A stretch of DNA of 64,000 nt from assembly GCA_007133065.1 (NCBI GenBank), contig SLNJ01000008.1, positions 1-64,000 of the forward strand, written 5' to 3'. Within the stretch, counting starts at the first letter, position 1, and every line of letters begins with the position of its first letter. This DNA is from Opitutales bacterium. GTDB lineage: Bacteria > Verrucomicrobiota > Verrucomicrobiia > Opitutales > Oceanipulchritudinaceae. Positions 19,846-28,583 of the stretch are shown piece by piece. The translations under genes were made by a program, and so were the position numbers. The notes under the pieces are model-generated. The model had not been told where the DNA came from and did not search any database. It was given only the letters and a program-made list of their open reading frames with translations.

Positions 19846-20840
19846 CCCCACCCCCACGATCCGGCAACGGGAAGATCCAGCATGGTCCGGAGCCCCGGGT
19901 TCAGAGCCCCGATCACCTTCGCTGCGTTCAGCGTGACAGCCGCAGTTGCAATATCGCCGTTCACCCCACCGTCGATACTCGAACGAAACGAGGGCGTTCC
20001 CGTGATTGTGACGGTATCGTGACTGCCGGGTTCGCCCACCGCCGCACGGAAGGCCAGGCGGATCACCTCACGCCCCGCCACCCAGCCGCTCCCCACCTGC
20101 TCCACGCCACGAGCACGACCCGATTCGATCACCTGGTAACCGCTCGATTCCCGCTCGGTGGCGACCACCGGGTTCAGGGTTTCCTCCATCCGCTCCAACT
20201 CCCATCCGAGCGCCGCGGCGAGCATCGCCACAGACTCGAGCAGACCGACATGGCGCAAGGTTCCACTCTGCTTTCTGACTTCGAACTCCTCGAGCGTCAG
20301 CCCAGCTCCGATTTTCTGCTGAAACGGTATGCGCCGATGCGCCGCATCCTGTACGCGCTCGACCTCGACCTTTGTAACGCGGTTGCACAACGTCGTCAGA
20401 ACGGAGGGCAGATAATCCATCAGATAGCCGGGATTCACACCCGTTCCCAGGCACGCGATGCGGTGCTTGCGGCAGAGTTCGTCTATGCGACGCGCTTCTT
20501 CCAGGTGCGCCCGCCACGGGTATGAAAGCTCCTCACACGTGGAGACAATGGATAACCCGAACGGCGCTGCAGCCCGGATCTGCGTCTCCAGCGCAGCGAT
20601 GGACGAAACCGTCGCAAGTACGAGCACCTCCGCTTCGCTGTCGTGCACCGCTTCCTCAAGGCTTGCGGAAATCGGTACGCCGACTGCATCGACGCCGCAG
20701 ATCTCACCGACATCCTTCCCGTGCAGTTCGGGTGCAATATCCACCGCTCCCGCAATTCGAAGATCCCGGCGTTCCAGCGCGCGAAGGACGATCTGACGGC
20801 CCAACGGGCCGACGCCAACCTGAATGAATTTCGTCTGCAT
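19842..20840 (-). CDS. DapB-like NAD(P)-dependent dehydrogenase
   Basis: A 332-residue oxidoreductase with an N-terminal Rossmann fold (QVGVGPLGRQIVLRALERRD) related to dihydrodipicolinate reductase. The closest described relatives by pattern are 2,4-diaminopentanoate dehydrogenases (STCEELSYPW, CLGTGVNPGYLMDYLP). The start at 20840 is backed by AAGGA nine bases upstream; the frame runs on to 20873 without family likeness. It follows the TrpB-like gene by 33 bases on the same strand and is probably co-transcribed, suggesting a shared amino-acid pathway. The substrate is not readable. Confidence 0.6.
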   Translation of the reverse strand: MQTKFIQVGVGPLGRQIVLRALERRDLRIAGAVDIAPELHGKDVGEICGVDAVGVPISASLEEAVHDSEAEVLVLATVSSIAALETQIRAAAPFGLSIVSTCEELSYPWRAHLEEARRIDELCRKHRIACLGTGVNPGYLMDYLPSVLTTLCNRVTKVEVERVQDAAHRRIPFQQKIGAGLTLEEFEVRKQSGTLRHVGLLESVAMLAAALGWELERMEETLNPVVATERESSGYQVIESGRARGVEQVGSGWVAGREVIRLAFRAAVGEPGSHDTVTITGTPSFRSSIDGGVNGDIATAAVTLNAAKVIGALNPGLRTMLDLPVAGSWGWG

Positions 20841-20873
20841 CACAATGATTCCTTTTTTCTTGTAGCGAAACAC

Positions 20874-22232
20874 TTACCCAACCTTGGGCAGATGGCTCAA
20901 CGCCAAAGCGAGCGCCTGCTCGTCATGCGGCACATCCTGCAACTGGTTCCCAAGGTATGCGTCGTAGGCCGACATATCCATATGGCCGTGCCCGCACAGG
21001 TTGAACGCAATCACCTCCTTGCGACTCTCGGCCCTGCAGCGTTCCGCCTCAAGGATGGCACCATGAACCGCGTGATTGGCCTCCGGCGCCGGTACGATTC
21101 CCTCCGTCCGGGCGAATAACAGTCCCGCTGCGAAAGCGTCAAGCTGCCCAATCGCGATCGGCTCCACGATCCCCTGCTCGACCGCCGCCGATACCAGGGG
21201 AGCCATCCCGTGATAGCGCAGACCCCCGGTGTGAATGCCCGGCGGCATGAACCCGCTGCCGAGCGTGTGCATGCGAATCAACGGTGTCAGCCCCACCGTA
21301 TCGCCAAAATCGTAGGCAATCCGACCTCGCGTCAATGTAGGACACGCCGCCGGCTCAACCGCCACAAAACGGGTCGCCTTCCCACCGTCCAGAACCTCGG
21401 ACATGAACGGAAACGCGAATCCACCGAAATTCGAGCCGCCGCCCACGCAGCCAACCATGACATCGGGCCATCGGTCCACCATCTCCATCTGCTTGCGAAA
21501 CTCCTGGCCGACGACCGTCTGATGCAGGAGGACATGATTGAGTACACTGCCCAGCGCGTAGTGTACGTCCTCGCCGGCCAACGCTTCCTCCACGGCTTCG
21601 CTGATCGCGATTCCGAGACTGCCGTTGTTGTCGCGATCCTCCGCAAGGATTCGCTTCCCGGTTTCCGTCTGATCGCTCGGGCTCGGATGCACCGTTGCGC
21701 CCCACGTACGCATCATCGAGGCCCGATAGGGCTTCTGGTTGAAGCTCACCCGCACCATGTAGATGTGACACGCCAACCCAAACTGGGCGCACGCATACGA
21801 CAGCGAACTCCCCCACTGGCCCGCTCCCGTCTCGGTGGTCAAGCGTCGCACTCCCTCGCGGGCATTGTAATAAGCCTGGGGAATGGCACTGTTCGGCTTG
21901 TGGCTTCCGGCTGGGCTCACCCCCTCCCACTTGTACCAGATCTCCGCCGGAGTCTCCAACGCCGCCTCCAACCCGGTGGCACGGATCATCGGCGTCGGCC
22001 GCCAAACCGAGTAGGCGGCTCGCACCGCTTCGGGTATAGGGATCCAGCGCTCGCTCGAAATCTCCTGCTCGACCAGAGCCTCCGCGAAAAGCGGAGTCAT
22101 CTCCTCCGGCCGGAGCGGTTCGAGACTTCCGGGGTTGCGGGGGGGCTGGAGCGCGTTCGGAAGATCGGCTGCGAGATTGTACCAGTGATCGGGAATATCC
22201 CGCTCACGCAGATGAATTTTCTTGTCGTTCAT
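20874..22232 (-). CDS. TrpB2-type PLP-dependent tryptophan synthase beta-like protein
   Basis: A 452-residue PLP enzyme of the TrpB2 class. The PLP lysine lies in GSHKPNSA and the phosphate-binding loop is GCVGGGSNFGG. The extra N-terminal block (WYNLAADLPNALQPPRNP) is typical of TrpB2. TrpB2 makes tryptophan from indole and serine (or phosphoserine) without TrpA. No trp gene lies beside it; the partner is a DapB-like dehydrogenase. The ATG at 22232 is preferred; the frame is open to 22259. Confidence 0.82.
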   Translation of the reverse strand: MNDKKIHLRERDIPDHWYNLAADLPNALQPPRNPGSLEPLRPEEMTPLFAEALVEQEISSERWIPIPEAVRAAYSVWRPTPMIRATGLEAALETPAEIWYKWEGVSPAGSHKPNSAIPQAYYNAREGVRRLTTETGAGQWGSSLSYACAQFGLACHIYMVRVSFNQKPYRASMMRTWGATVHPSPSDQTETGKRILAEDRDNNGSLGIAISEAVEEALAGEDVHYALGSVLNHVLLHQTVVGQEFRKQMEMVDRWPDVMVGCVGGGSNFGGFAFPFMSEVLDGGKATRFVAVEPAACPTLTRGRIAYDFGDTVGLTPLIRMHTLGSGFMPPGIHTGGLRYHGMAPLVSAAVEQGIVEPIAIGQLDAFAAGLLFARTEGIVPAPEANHAVHGAILEAERCRAESRKEVIAFNLCGHGHMDMSAYDAYLGNQLQDVPHDEQALALALSHLPKVG

Positions 22233-22281
22233 AGTGATATGCGCCGCGGATTGGAGCAATTCCAGACTCGCTTGTCCACGA

Positions 22282-23301
22282 TCAATTGCCCGGATTTGCC
22301 CACGCCTCTACGACGAACCTCAGTCCGCGCACCACCCGGGTCATCCGGTCGTAATCGAGTTTGTCCGGTGTATCGTCGGGGCTGTGGTAGTAAGGATACC
22401 GGTACAGTGCTGTGTCGGTAACCATGATTCCCGGATAGCCGTATTGCCAGAACGACCAGTGATCCGACCACCCCACACCCGGGATAAACTGCGGCAGCGC
22501 CGCTCCTTCCGACGGGAAATCGACATTCGCACGGAATTCCGCAACGGCCTCCCGCACCAGACCACGCGATCCGATATTGCCCACGAAACCGATAAAATTC
22601 CCCTCAGTAGGGTAGAAAAGGCGCAAGGGAAAGGGATAGCGTTGGCTTCTGGGTTCGTCGGAGTAGAACCCGATGGTTTCAAGACTCATCATTGCCACGA
22701 TGTTCTCCTTCCTCTCCCGCGCCCGCTTGGCGTACACCAGGCTGCCCATCTCCGCGGTTGTGAAAAAGGGTGGCTCCTCGTTCGCAAACGCCACGAAGCG
22801 CACGGTCCGATCCGGTCGTGCATCTCGGAACACGCGGGCCAGCTCGAACAACGCCGCCACGCCGCTCGCATTATCGTTTGCCGCCGGACTCCCGCGCACC
22901 GAATCGTAGTGGGCGCCAACGACCACGATCTCCTCCCGAAGCGCGCCACCCGGGATCTCGAGCTCTACGTTGTAGCAGGTCTTTCCACCGGCCTTGAATT
23001 CCTGCCTCCGCACCTCGAGGTGCTCATGGCCTAACGACTCCTCGATAAACGCCACAGCCTCCAGCATCTGCGGATATTCGAAGACATTGCGTTCGCCGAT
23101 CTGACCCGCAAGCCGGTTCACATCCGCCCGCAGACGATCCCGTGTCTCCAGCTCCTCCATCCGCAGCTCGGTCCACCCGCCGCGATAGGACTGCAATGGC
23201 ATTCGAAGCATGATCCACCACATCCAGAAGCAAAAACCCGCGAAAATCAACAGAACTAAAACCAGCCGCATCCCTCCGGAGCTGTTCAACACCTGAATCA
23301 T
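22282..23301 (-). CDS. M28-family zinc metallopeptidase, membrane-anchored
   Basis: A 339-residue protein with an N-terminal membrane anchor (LVLVLLIFAGFCFWMWWIML) and an M28 aminopeptidase-type domain facing the outside. The two-zinc site is visible in order: GAHYDS, NDNASG, ANEEPP, SLETIG and YYHSPDDT. These fit a cleaver of N-terminal residues from peptides. The ATG at 23301 gives a short basic-poor lead before the anchor. It lies downstream of the heme farnesyltransferase on the same strand with a 92-base gap. Confidence 0.85.
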   Translation of the reverse strand: MIQVLNSSGGMRLVLVLLIFAGFCFWMWWIMLRMPLQSYRGGWTELRMEELETRDRLRADVNRLAGQIGERNVFEYPQMLEAVAFIEESLGHEHLEVRRQEFKAGGKTCYNVELEIPGGALREEIVVVGAHYDSVRGSPAANDNASGVAALFELARVFRDARPDRTVRFVAFANEEPPFFTTAEMGSLVYAKRARERKENIVAMMSLETIGFYSDEPRSQRYPFPLRLFYPTEGNFIGFVGNIGSRGLVREAVAEFRANVDFPSEGAALPQFIPGVGWSDHWSFWQYGYPGIMVTDTALYRYPYYHSPDDTPDKLDYDRMTRVVRGLRFVVEAWANPGN

Positions 23302-23393
23302 CTCACCTGCGATTCTGACGCGTCCCAGGTCGTTCAGCAAGCAATGAATCTGTCCCGTCCTCCGTCTTCCGTCTCTCCGACACGCCCACCGGC

Positions 23394-24254
23394 TCAGCGG
23401 TCCCAGAGCAGGACGAGCAACAATACCGGGAGGTAAATCAGTGAATAGCGAAACAGCCAGATCGCCGCGCGGTCGCGCGCCACGCTGAACCGAAAGCAAG
23501 CCGCGAACCCGGCGTACCCGACACCCAACAGGGCGGCAACCGACCCGTATGCGACTCCGGCACCCGACCAGATCCACGGAGCCAGCGCAACCGGCACCAG
23601 AATCACCGCGTACCATAGGGCTCGCGTCGCCGCGCGCTCACCCGTTGGATCCACCACACTCAGCATTCGGAACCCCCCACGTGCATAGTCCGCGCGGTAA
23701 CGCCACGATATCGGGTAAAAATGCGGCATCTGCCACAGAAACACGATTGCAAAAAGGTTCCAAACCGGGAGTTCGATCGCACCTCCGGCGGCCCCTCCGA
23801 TCAGGGCCGGGAGTGCCCCGGATAACGCGCCGACCTCGGTGCACCACGGCGTGACCTGCTTCATCGGCGTATATATCATCCAGTACACCGCGACGGTGGC
23901 CACCGTCAGTCCCGCCGCCAACCATCCGAACGCGACATGGATCATCCCCACGCCCAGAGCCGACAACGTCAACCCGATCGCCAGTCCCGACGACATACGC
24001 AATCGGCCCGAGGCCAACGGACGGTCCCGCGTGCGCAGCATCCGCGCGTCGAATCGACGCTCGCTCCATTGGTTGAGTGCAGACGCTCCGAATCCTGCCA
24101 GAAGCCCGCCGGCCAGCAATACCGTGAGCGACATCGCCCCGGCAGTCCCCCCGGCGACAATATACCCGCAAAAAACAGGCAGGACAGCCATCGTATTCAG
24201 ACGCAATTTGAATAACTCGGCCGCATCACGCCAGCCATGCACCCGCCCAATCAT
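23394..24254 (-). CDS. ctaB: Protoheme IX farnesyltransferase
   Basis: A 286-residue UbiA-type integral membrane enzyme that converts heme B to heme O for heme-copper oxidases. The prenyl-diphosphate motif is DARMLRTRDRPLASG, and the second family block reads WQMPHFYPISWRYRADYARG. About nine membrane helices are present. An upstream Met at 24296 is also in frame. It is divergent from the heme-copper oxidoreductase operon at 24.5 kb, which could use its product; no ctaA (heme A synthase) is in the window. Confidence 0.88.
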   Translation of the reverse strand: MIGRVHGWRDAAELFKLRLNTMAVLPVFCGYIVAGGTAGAMSLTVLLAGGLLAGFGASALNQWSERRFDARMLRTRDRPLASGRLRMSSGLAIGLTLSALGVGMIHVAFGWLAAGLTVATVAVYWMIYTPMKQVTPWCTEVGALSGALPALIGGAAGGAIELPVWNLFAIVFLWQMPHFYPISWRYRADYARGGFRMLSVVDPTGERAATRALWYAVILVPVALAPWIWSGAGVAYGSVAALLGVGYAGFAACFRFSVARDRAAIWLFRYSLIYLPVLLLVLLWDR

Positions 24255-24448
24255 ACCGGTCGATTTTGCTGATGAAACCGTGCTCACAGGCCGCACAAGG
24301 GGTTCGCAACCGTAAGACAGAGCGCCTTGCGAAAGTACATACCCGCTTCACTACCGGGGGAATTCCGAAAGTCAACGGATTAGCGGATAGAAGGCGGCGG
24401 CGGGATCCGACAAAAAAAAGGATGCTCACATCATATTTTGTCGAATCA

Positions 24449-24490
24449 TTGACGTACATCAATTTCCCCGGGGCGGCGGGGTGCTACGAT
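24449..24490 (+). promoter_or_regulatory. FNR/DNR-type class II promoter
   Basis: TTGACGTACATCAA at 24449-24462 matches the FNR/CRP-family anaerobic box TTGAT-N4-ATCAA with one mismatch. TACGAT at 24485-24490 fits a -10 element. If that hexamer sits at -12 to -7, transcription starts at 24497 and the box centre is at exactly -41.5, the class II activator position. The operon downstream encodes respiratory proteins, which fits control by low oxygen or nitric oxide. Confidence 0.65.
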
Positions 24491-24497
24491 GGCCCCA

Positions 24498-26009
24498 ATG
24501 GAACCGGCCACCGCCAAACTGACATCCTGCGACCTGCTCCCATCGCACACGGGGTTGACCCGGGCGCGATCGCGAGTCGCATCGGGCGTCACGTCAACGG
24601 CGGCGGGGATGCTCAATCCCGCAGCGATGCGCTGGTTCACTCTGGCCGTCGCAAGCCTGCTGCTCTCCGGTCTCTTCGCGGTCTTTCTCGTTGTGGGGAG
24701 GATTCCGATCATCTCCGAATGGATTGCCGATCCGGCATTCTTTCGCCGCTGCCTCGTCCTGCACGTCAACCTCTCGTTGCTCGTCTGGTTCACGGCGTTC
24801 ACAGCGGCCCTCTACTCGCTTCTCCCGACGGCGGTCCGGCCCCGCCTTCAGGCCGGCGGGTTTGCCCTGGCAGCGCTCGGGACGATCGCCATGGCGCTGG
24901 CCACATTCATCCGGGGAACGGAGCCCGTGCTCTCGAACTACATTCCATTCATCGACCACCCGGTTTTCACAAGCGGCGTCGCACTTTTCCTGAGCGGGGT
25001 GGCGATGCTCTACGCGGGGAGCGGTATCTCTCGCTCGCGGACTGTATCGACCCGTTCGGTCCTCCCTCCGGAATCCGCGATTGCGATCCAGGCCGCCGCC
25101 GCGGCCTTCCTGGTCGCCTGCGTCACATTCGTCATCTCATGGTGGACAACGCCACGGGGCATCGCGGCCGCGTCATACTATGAACTCATTGCATGGGGAG
25201 GCGGACACGTGCTGCAGATTGCGAATGTTTCCGCGATGGCCGCCCTCTGGTTTCTGCTTCTGCGCGCCATCGACAATCGGCCCGTGCTCGGCCCGCGGAT
25301 TACGTTCGCGCTCTTTCTCGTGCTGCTTTTCCCGTATCTGAGCGGCCCGATCCTCGCCGCATCGGGAACGGACAACATGCAGTACTACCGGGGCTTCACC
25401 CGCCTGATGCAGTTCGGGATCTTTCCGGTGATCACGGTCTTTCTTTGTGCCGGCGTCGCGCATCTCGTTCGTGCCCGTCGCGACGGAATCCTCGACCGAT
25501 TCACGCTCCGGGATTTCCGCCTGGCCGGGTTCACGGCAAGCGTGATCATGACCGTCTGCGGATTTGCGCTCGGCGCTATGATTCGTGGATCGACCACGCT
25601 CGTGCCGGCCCACTATCACGCCTCCATCGGCGCGGTCACCGTGGCCTTCATGGCCGCCGCGTACCTTCTGCTCGGTCCGCGCCCACAGTGGAACGCGAGC
25701 GCGTTGCGCCGCCGCCTCCCCTCGGTCCAGATCATGCTCTTCGGCGGCGGCCAGCTGCTCTTCGCCCTCGGATTCGCGATCAGCGGATTCCTCGGACTCG
25801 GCCGTAAGATCTACGCGGGCGATCAGGTGGTCCACGCATTCGGGGAGTATGCCGGACTGCTCGCCATGGGTCTGGGCGGGGGCATCGCCGTGACCGGCGG
25901 GATCCTTTTCCTCTGGCTGATCGTGTCGGCAATCCTCGCCGGCGCGCCGCCTCTCCGGAACCAAACTTCGTTTTCGCAGCAATTCAGATCGTCTGACCCA
26001 AACCACTGA
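24498..26009 (+). CDS. Heme-copper oxidoreductase subunit I-like protein lacking the CuB His dyad
   Basis: A 503-residue polytopic protein with about twelve membrane helices, related to heme-copper subunit I. Counted from this start, the helix II heme ligand is His89 (LHVNLSLLVW), the helix VI histidine is His237 (WGGGHVLQ), and the helix X pair is His372/His374 (PAHYHASIG). The two adjacent histidines that complete the CuB site are missing; the matching segment reads YLSGPILAASGTD. It therefore may bind hemes but not a normal CuB. The ATG at 24498 lies one base after the predicted transcript start, so it would be leaderless. A start at 24609, just before the first helix, is the alternative. 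It is the first gene of the operon. Confidence 0.65.
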   Translation: MEPATAKLTSCDLLPSHTGLTRARSRVASGVTSTAAGMLNPAAMRWFTLAVASLLLSGLFAVFLVVGRIPIISEWIADPAFFRRCLVLHVNLSLLVWFTAFTAALYSLLPTAVRPRLQAGGFALAALGTIAMALATFIRGTEPVLSNYIPFIDHPVFTSGVALFLSGVAMLYAGSGISRSRTVSTRSVLPPESAIAIQAAAAAFLVACVTFVISWWTTPRGIAAASYYELIAWGGGHVLQIANVSAMAALWFLLLRAIDNRPVLGPRITFALFLVLLFPYLSGPILAASGTDNMQYYRGFTRLMQFGIFPVITVFLCAGVAHLVRARRDGILDRFTLRDFRLAGFTASVIMTVCGFALGAMIRGSTTLVPAHYHASIGAVTVAFMAAAYLLLGPRPQWNASALRRRLPSVQIMLFGGGQLLFALGFAISGFLGLGRKIYAGDQVVHAFGEYAGLLAMGLGGGIAVTGGILFLWLIVSAILAGAPPLRNQTSFSQQFRSSDPNH

Positions 26010-26015
26010 ACCGTT

Positions 26016-26165
26016 ATGACCGAAAACACACCAAAACACATCCTTCAGCGCTTGATGGACAATCCCTGGATCCTTCTGGCCCTCGGATTGGCGATACCGT
26101 TCATCTCCTACACGCTGTGGGGATGGATCGAGCTCCTCCAGGTCCCCCCGGCTCCCCTGCCCTGA
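26016..26165 (+). CDS. Small single-helix membrane protein of the oxidoreductase operon
   Basis: A 49-residue ORF, start MTENTPKHILQRLMDNPW, with one hydrophobic helix (ILLALGLAIPFISYTLWGW) and a short proline-rich tail. It begins six bases after the subunit I-like stop and ends 37 bases before coxB, inside an operon of membrane respiratory proteins. Its size and topology recall the small accessory subunits of ba3-type oxidases, but no sequence identity can be claimed. Confidence 0.6.
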   Translation: MTENTPKHILQRLMDNPWILLALGLAIPFISYTLWGWIELLQVPPAPLP

Positions 26166-26202
26166 CCACGCACCCAACACAAATACCAGGGAAACAATTG
26201 CC

Positions 26203-26727
26203 ATGAGTATCAAACCACCCCCCTCCAATTGGTTTCAAGCACCCTCCGGTAACGAGCGGCTGTGGATCGGCCTCGCGCTGATGTGGTGCCTGATCATGTT
26301 CGTCATGATGCCTTTCTGGCACCTGCGCGGACAACAGAACAGCACCGGTGAGGCCTACGCCATCAGCCCGCGGGATTTCCAGGCCCAGGTCGAGCAGTTC
26401 GTAGAGCGCAACCAGGTCGGGTCCGAAGGCCATGACCCGATCGTCGAACCGCCGCCGGGTGGAGACGCCTACTTGCTGGCCCGTATGTGGAGTTGGTACC
26501 CGATCCTCCAGCTACAGGCCGGAGAGACCTATCGTCTCCACATCTCCTCACTGGACATCCAGCACGGCTTCTCGCTTCTACCCATGAATATGAACTTTCA
26601 GATTATCCCGGGCTACGATCACGTCCTGACCATTACACCGCAGGCACCAGGAGAGTACACCATTGTTTGCAATGAGTTCTGCGGAATCGATCACCACCGC
26701 ATGATTGGAAAAATCATCGTAAAATAA
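26203..26727 (+). CDS. coxB: CuA-containing subunit II of heme-copper oxidoreductase
   Basis: A 174-residue subunit II with one N-terminal membrane helix (about 19-38) and a cupredoxin domain outside the membrane. All CuA ligands are present: His121 (QHGFS), then Cys156, Cys160, His164 and Met167 in CNEFCGIDHHRM. It would pass electrons from a cytochrome c or similar donor to the low-spin heme of subunit I. One helix and a compact domain are typical of B-family (ba3-like) enzymes. It ends eight bases before the subunit I gene. Confidence 0.9.
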   Translation: MSIKPPPSNWFQAPSGNERLWIGLALMWCLIMFVMMPFWHLRGQQNSTGEAYAISPRDFQAQVEQFVERNQVGSEGHDPIVEPPPGGDAYLLARMWSWYPILQLQAGETYRLHISSLDIQHGFSLLPMNMNFQIIPGYDHVLTITPQAPGEYTIVCNEFCGIDHHRMIGKIIVK

Positions 26728-26734
26728 CCCATCC

Positions 26735-28489
26735 ATGAACGCTGCCGACATCACCAATCCCGCTTCTCCGGGCAACAACCCCGAAAGCAACCCGTACGCG
26801 CTCAATGAGAGCAGCCGGGCGCGCACGTGCGACACCACCAAACTGCCCGTCTGCTTTGACGCCCAACGGTTCATTCGTCTGAACGCGGTTCTTGCGGTGG
26901 TCTTCCTTCTCGTAGGTGGAATCGCCGCGCTCCTGCTCGCCCTTACCCGCTGGCAGACGGTGCATCTTCTCCCCGCGGACTGGTTCTACCGCATCCTGAC
27001 ACTGCACGGCTTCAACATGCTGATCTTCTGGATCCTCTTCTTCGAAGTCGCGATCCTCTACTTTTGTTGTACCAGCCTTATCAATGCGCGGTTATACTCG
27101 CGCAAGGTTGCGTGGGTTTCCTTCGGGATGATGGCCGCGGGCGCCCTGATGGTGAACGGAATCATCCTCGCCGGAAAGGCCGATGTCCTGCTCACTTCCT
27201 ACCTCCCGTTACTGGCGCATCCACTCTTCTATCTCGGGATTATTTTCATGGCGGTTGGAACCCTGATCGGGGTCTTCAACTTCTTCGCGACGCTCTTTAT
27301 GGCGCGGCGCCACAAAACCTACGAAGGCTCCGTACCCCTGGTCACATTCGGAGCTACGGCGGCGGCGATCATCGCGGTGGTGACCCTGCTCCACGGCGCG
27401 ATCGTGATGATTCCAACCTTCACCTACTCGATGGGATGGACCGCGCAACCCGATCCAATGTGGTACCGCATGATCTGGTGGGGCCTCGGCCACATGTCAC
27501 AGCAGGTCAACGTCTGCGCCATGGTCGCCGTGTGGTACCTCGTCGCAACCCTCGCCGTCGGCGCCAAACCCCTTAACGAAGCAGTCTGCCGCAGTGCATT
27601 CGTCCTCTACATCCTCTTCATCAACATCGCGTCCGCCCACCACCTCCTCGTCGACCCGGGTGTCGGCGCCACATGGAAGATCTGGAACACCTCCTACGCG
27701 ATGTACCTCGCAGTCCTGGCGTCGATGATCCACGGGTTCACCGTCCCCGCATCGGTAGAAGTCGCCATGCGGACCAAGGGATACATCAAGGGGATCTTCG
27801 GGTGGGTAGCGAACCTGCCGTGGCGCAATCCGGCGTTCTCAGCCGTGGTCCTTTCGCTGGTTATCTTCGGATTCATCGGAGGGATTACCGGAGTGACGCT
27901 GGGGACCCAGCAGATCAACATCATCGCGCACAACACCCTCCGGATCCCCGGACACTTCCACGCCACAGTTGTCGGAGGGACCACCCTCGCGTTCATGGGG
28001 CTCGCCTACTACGTCGTGCCGCTCATATTCCGTCGCGATTACATATGGCGCTCGGCCGCGCGGATCCAGCCGTGGATCTTCGCCGGAGGCATTACACTGA
28101 TGTCGTTCGGTATGTCCTTCGCCGGATCCATGGGTGTCGCCCGTCGCACCTGGGATATCGACCCCGCCGGCGCGGTGTACGGTCCACCCGCCCACGTCAT
28201 GCTCGGGCTCGCTGGTATCGGCGGCTCCCTCGCCTTCATCGGCCTGCTTCTCTTCGTCCTCCTCACGGTGGGAACCCTGCTGTTCGGCCGCAACAACACC
28301 GGACGGGCCATGGAGTCGTGGGGCGAGCCCCGGGATATCGGCGACGCTGCATCTGTCGCCCGGAAAACCGACAAGGAAGAGCACAAGACACCGGGAACGC
28401 TGGTGCTCGTTCTCATCTTCCTCGCCGTCTTCGCCGTCTACTACTTCGCCAACTGGAAGGCTCTGGCCGACGTCTGGCCTGTGCGATGA
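26735..28489 (+). CDS. B-type heme-copper subunit I with Gln in place of the active-site Tyr (putative NO reductase)
   Basis: A 584-residue catalytic subunit with at least twelve helices. Low-spin heme ligand His91 (LHGFNMLIFW), CuB ligands His253, His302 and His303 (SAHHLLVDPG), and helix X His407/His409 (PGHFHATVVGG) are all present. The overall pattern follows ba3-type (B-family) oxidases. Oxygen reductases of this family carry H-P-x-x-Y, whose tyrosine is cross-linked to a CuB histidine and needed for O-O cleavage. Here the segment is GHMSQQV, with Gln257 four residues after His253. Loss of that tyrosine separates nitric oxide reductases from oxygen reductases in this superfamily, so NO reduction is the favoured call; activity is inferred. 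Confidence 0.8.
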   Translation: MNAADITNPASPGNNPESNPYALNESSRARTCDTTKLPVCFDAQRFIRLNAVLAVVFLLVGGIAALLLALTRWQTVHLLPADWFYRILTLHGFNMLIFWILFFEVAILYFCCTSLINARLYSRKVAWVSFGMMAAGALMVNGIILAGKADVLLTSYLPLLAHPLFYLGIIFMAVGTLIGVFNFFATLFMARRHKTYEGSVPLVTFGATAAAIIAVVTLLHGAIVMIPTFTYSMGWTAQPDPMWYRMIWWGLGHMSQQVNVCAMVAVWYLVATLAVGAKPLNEAVCRSAFVLYILFINIASAHHLLVDPGVGATWKIWNTSYAMYLAVLASMIHGFTVPASVEVAMRTKGYIKGIFGWVANLPWRNPAFSAVVLSLVIFGFIGGITGVTLGTQQINIIAHNTLRIPGHFHATVVGGTTLAFMGLAYYVVPLIFRRDYIWRSAARIQPWIFAGGITLMSFGMSFAGSMGVARRTWDIDPAGAVYGPPAHVMLGLAGIGGSLAFIGLLLFVLLTVGTLLFGRNNTGRAMESWGEPRDIGDAASVARKTDKEEHKTPGTLVLVLIFLAVFAVYYFANWKALADVWPVR

Positions 28490-28505
28490 CGAACCCAATC
28501 CCCGG

Positions 28506-28537
28506 CGCCTTGCCGTGGCAAGATCCCCGGCAAGGCG
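28506..28537. repeat. Long inverted repeat between subunit I and SCO genes
   Basis: CGCCTTGCCG and CGGCAAGGCG form a perfect 10-bp stem around a 12-base loop in the 94-base gap after subunit I. There is no T-run, so full termination is unlikely. A role in mRNA stability or partial read-through within the operon is plausible. Confidence 0.5.
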
Positions 28538-28583
28538 AAGGCCGGCCCATCACTTCAACATTCGAAACGCAACCGTCCATCCC

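Noticed and set aside
21210-22421. Plus-strand open frame of 403 codons opposite the TrpB2 gene
   Set aside because: It is antisense to a protein with intact PLP motifs, and its translation is rich in Arg, Pro and His without recognisable structure.
28134-28583. Upstream extension of the SCO gene in the same frame
   Set aside because: It lies inside the subunit I gene in another frame. The ATG at 28584 directly precedes the first membrane helix.
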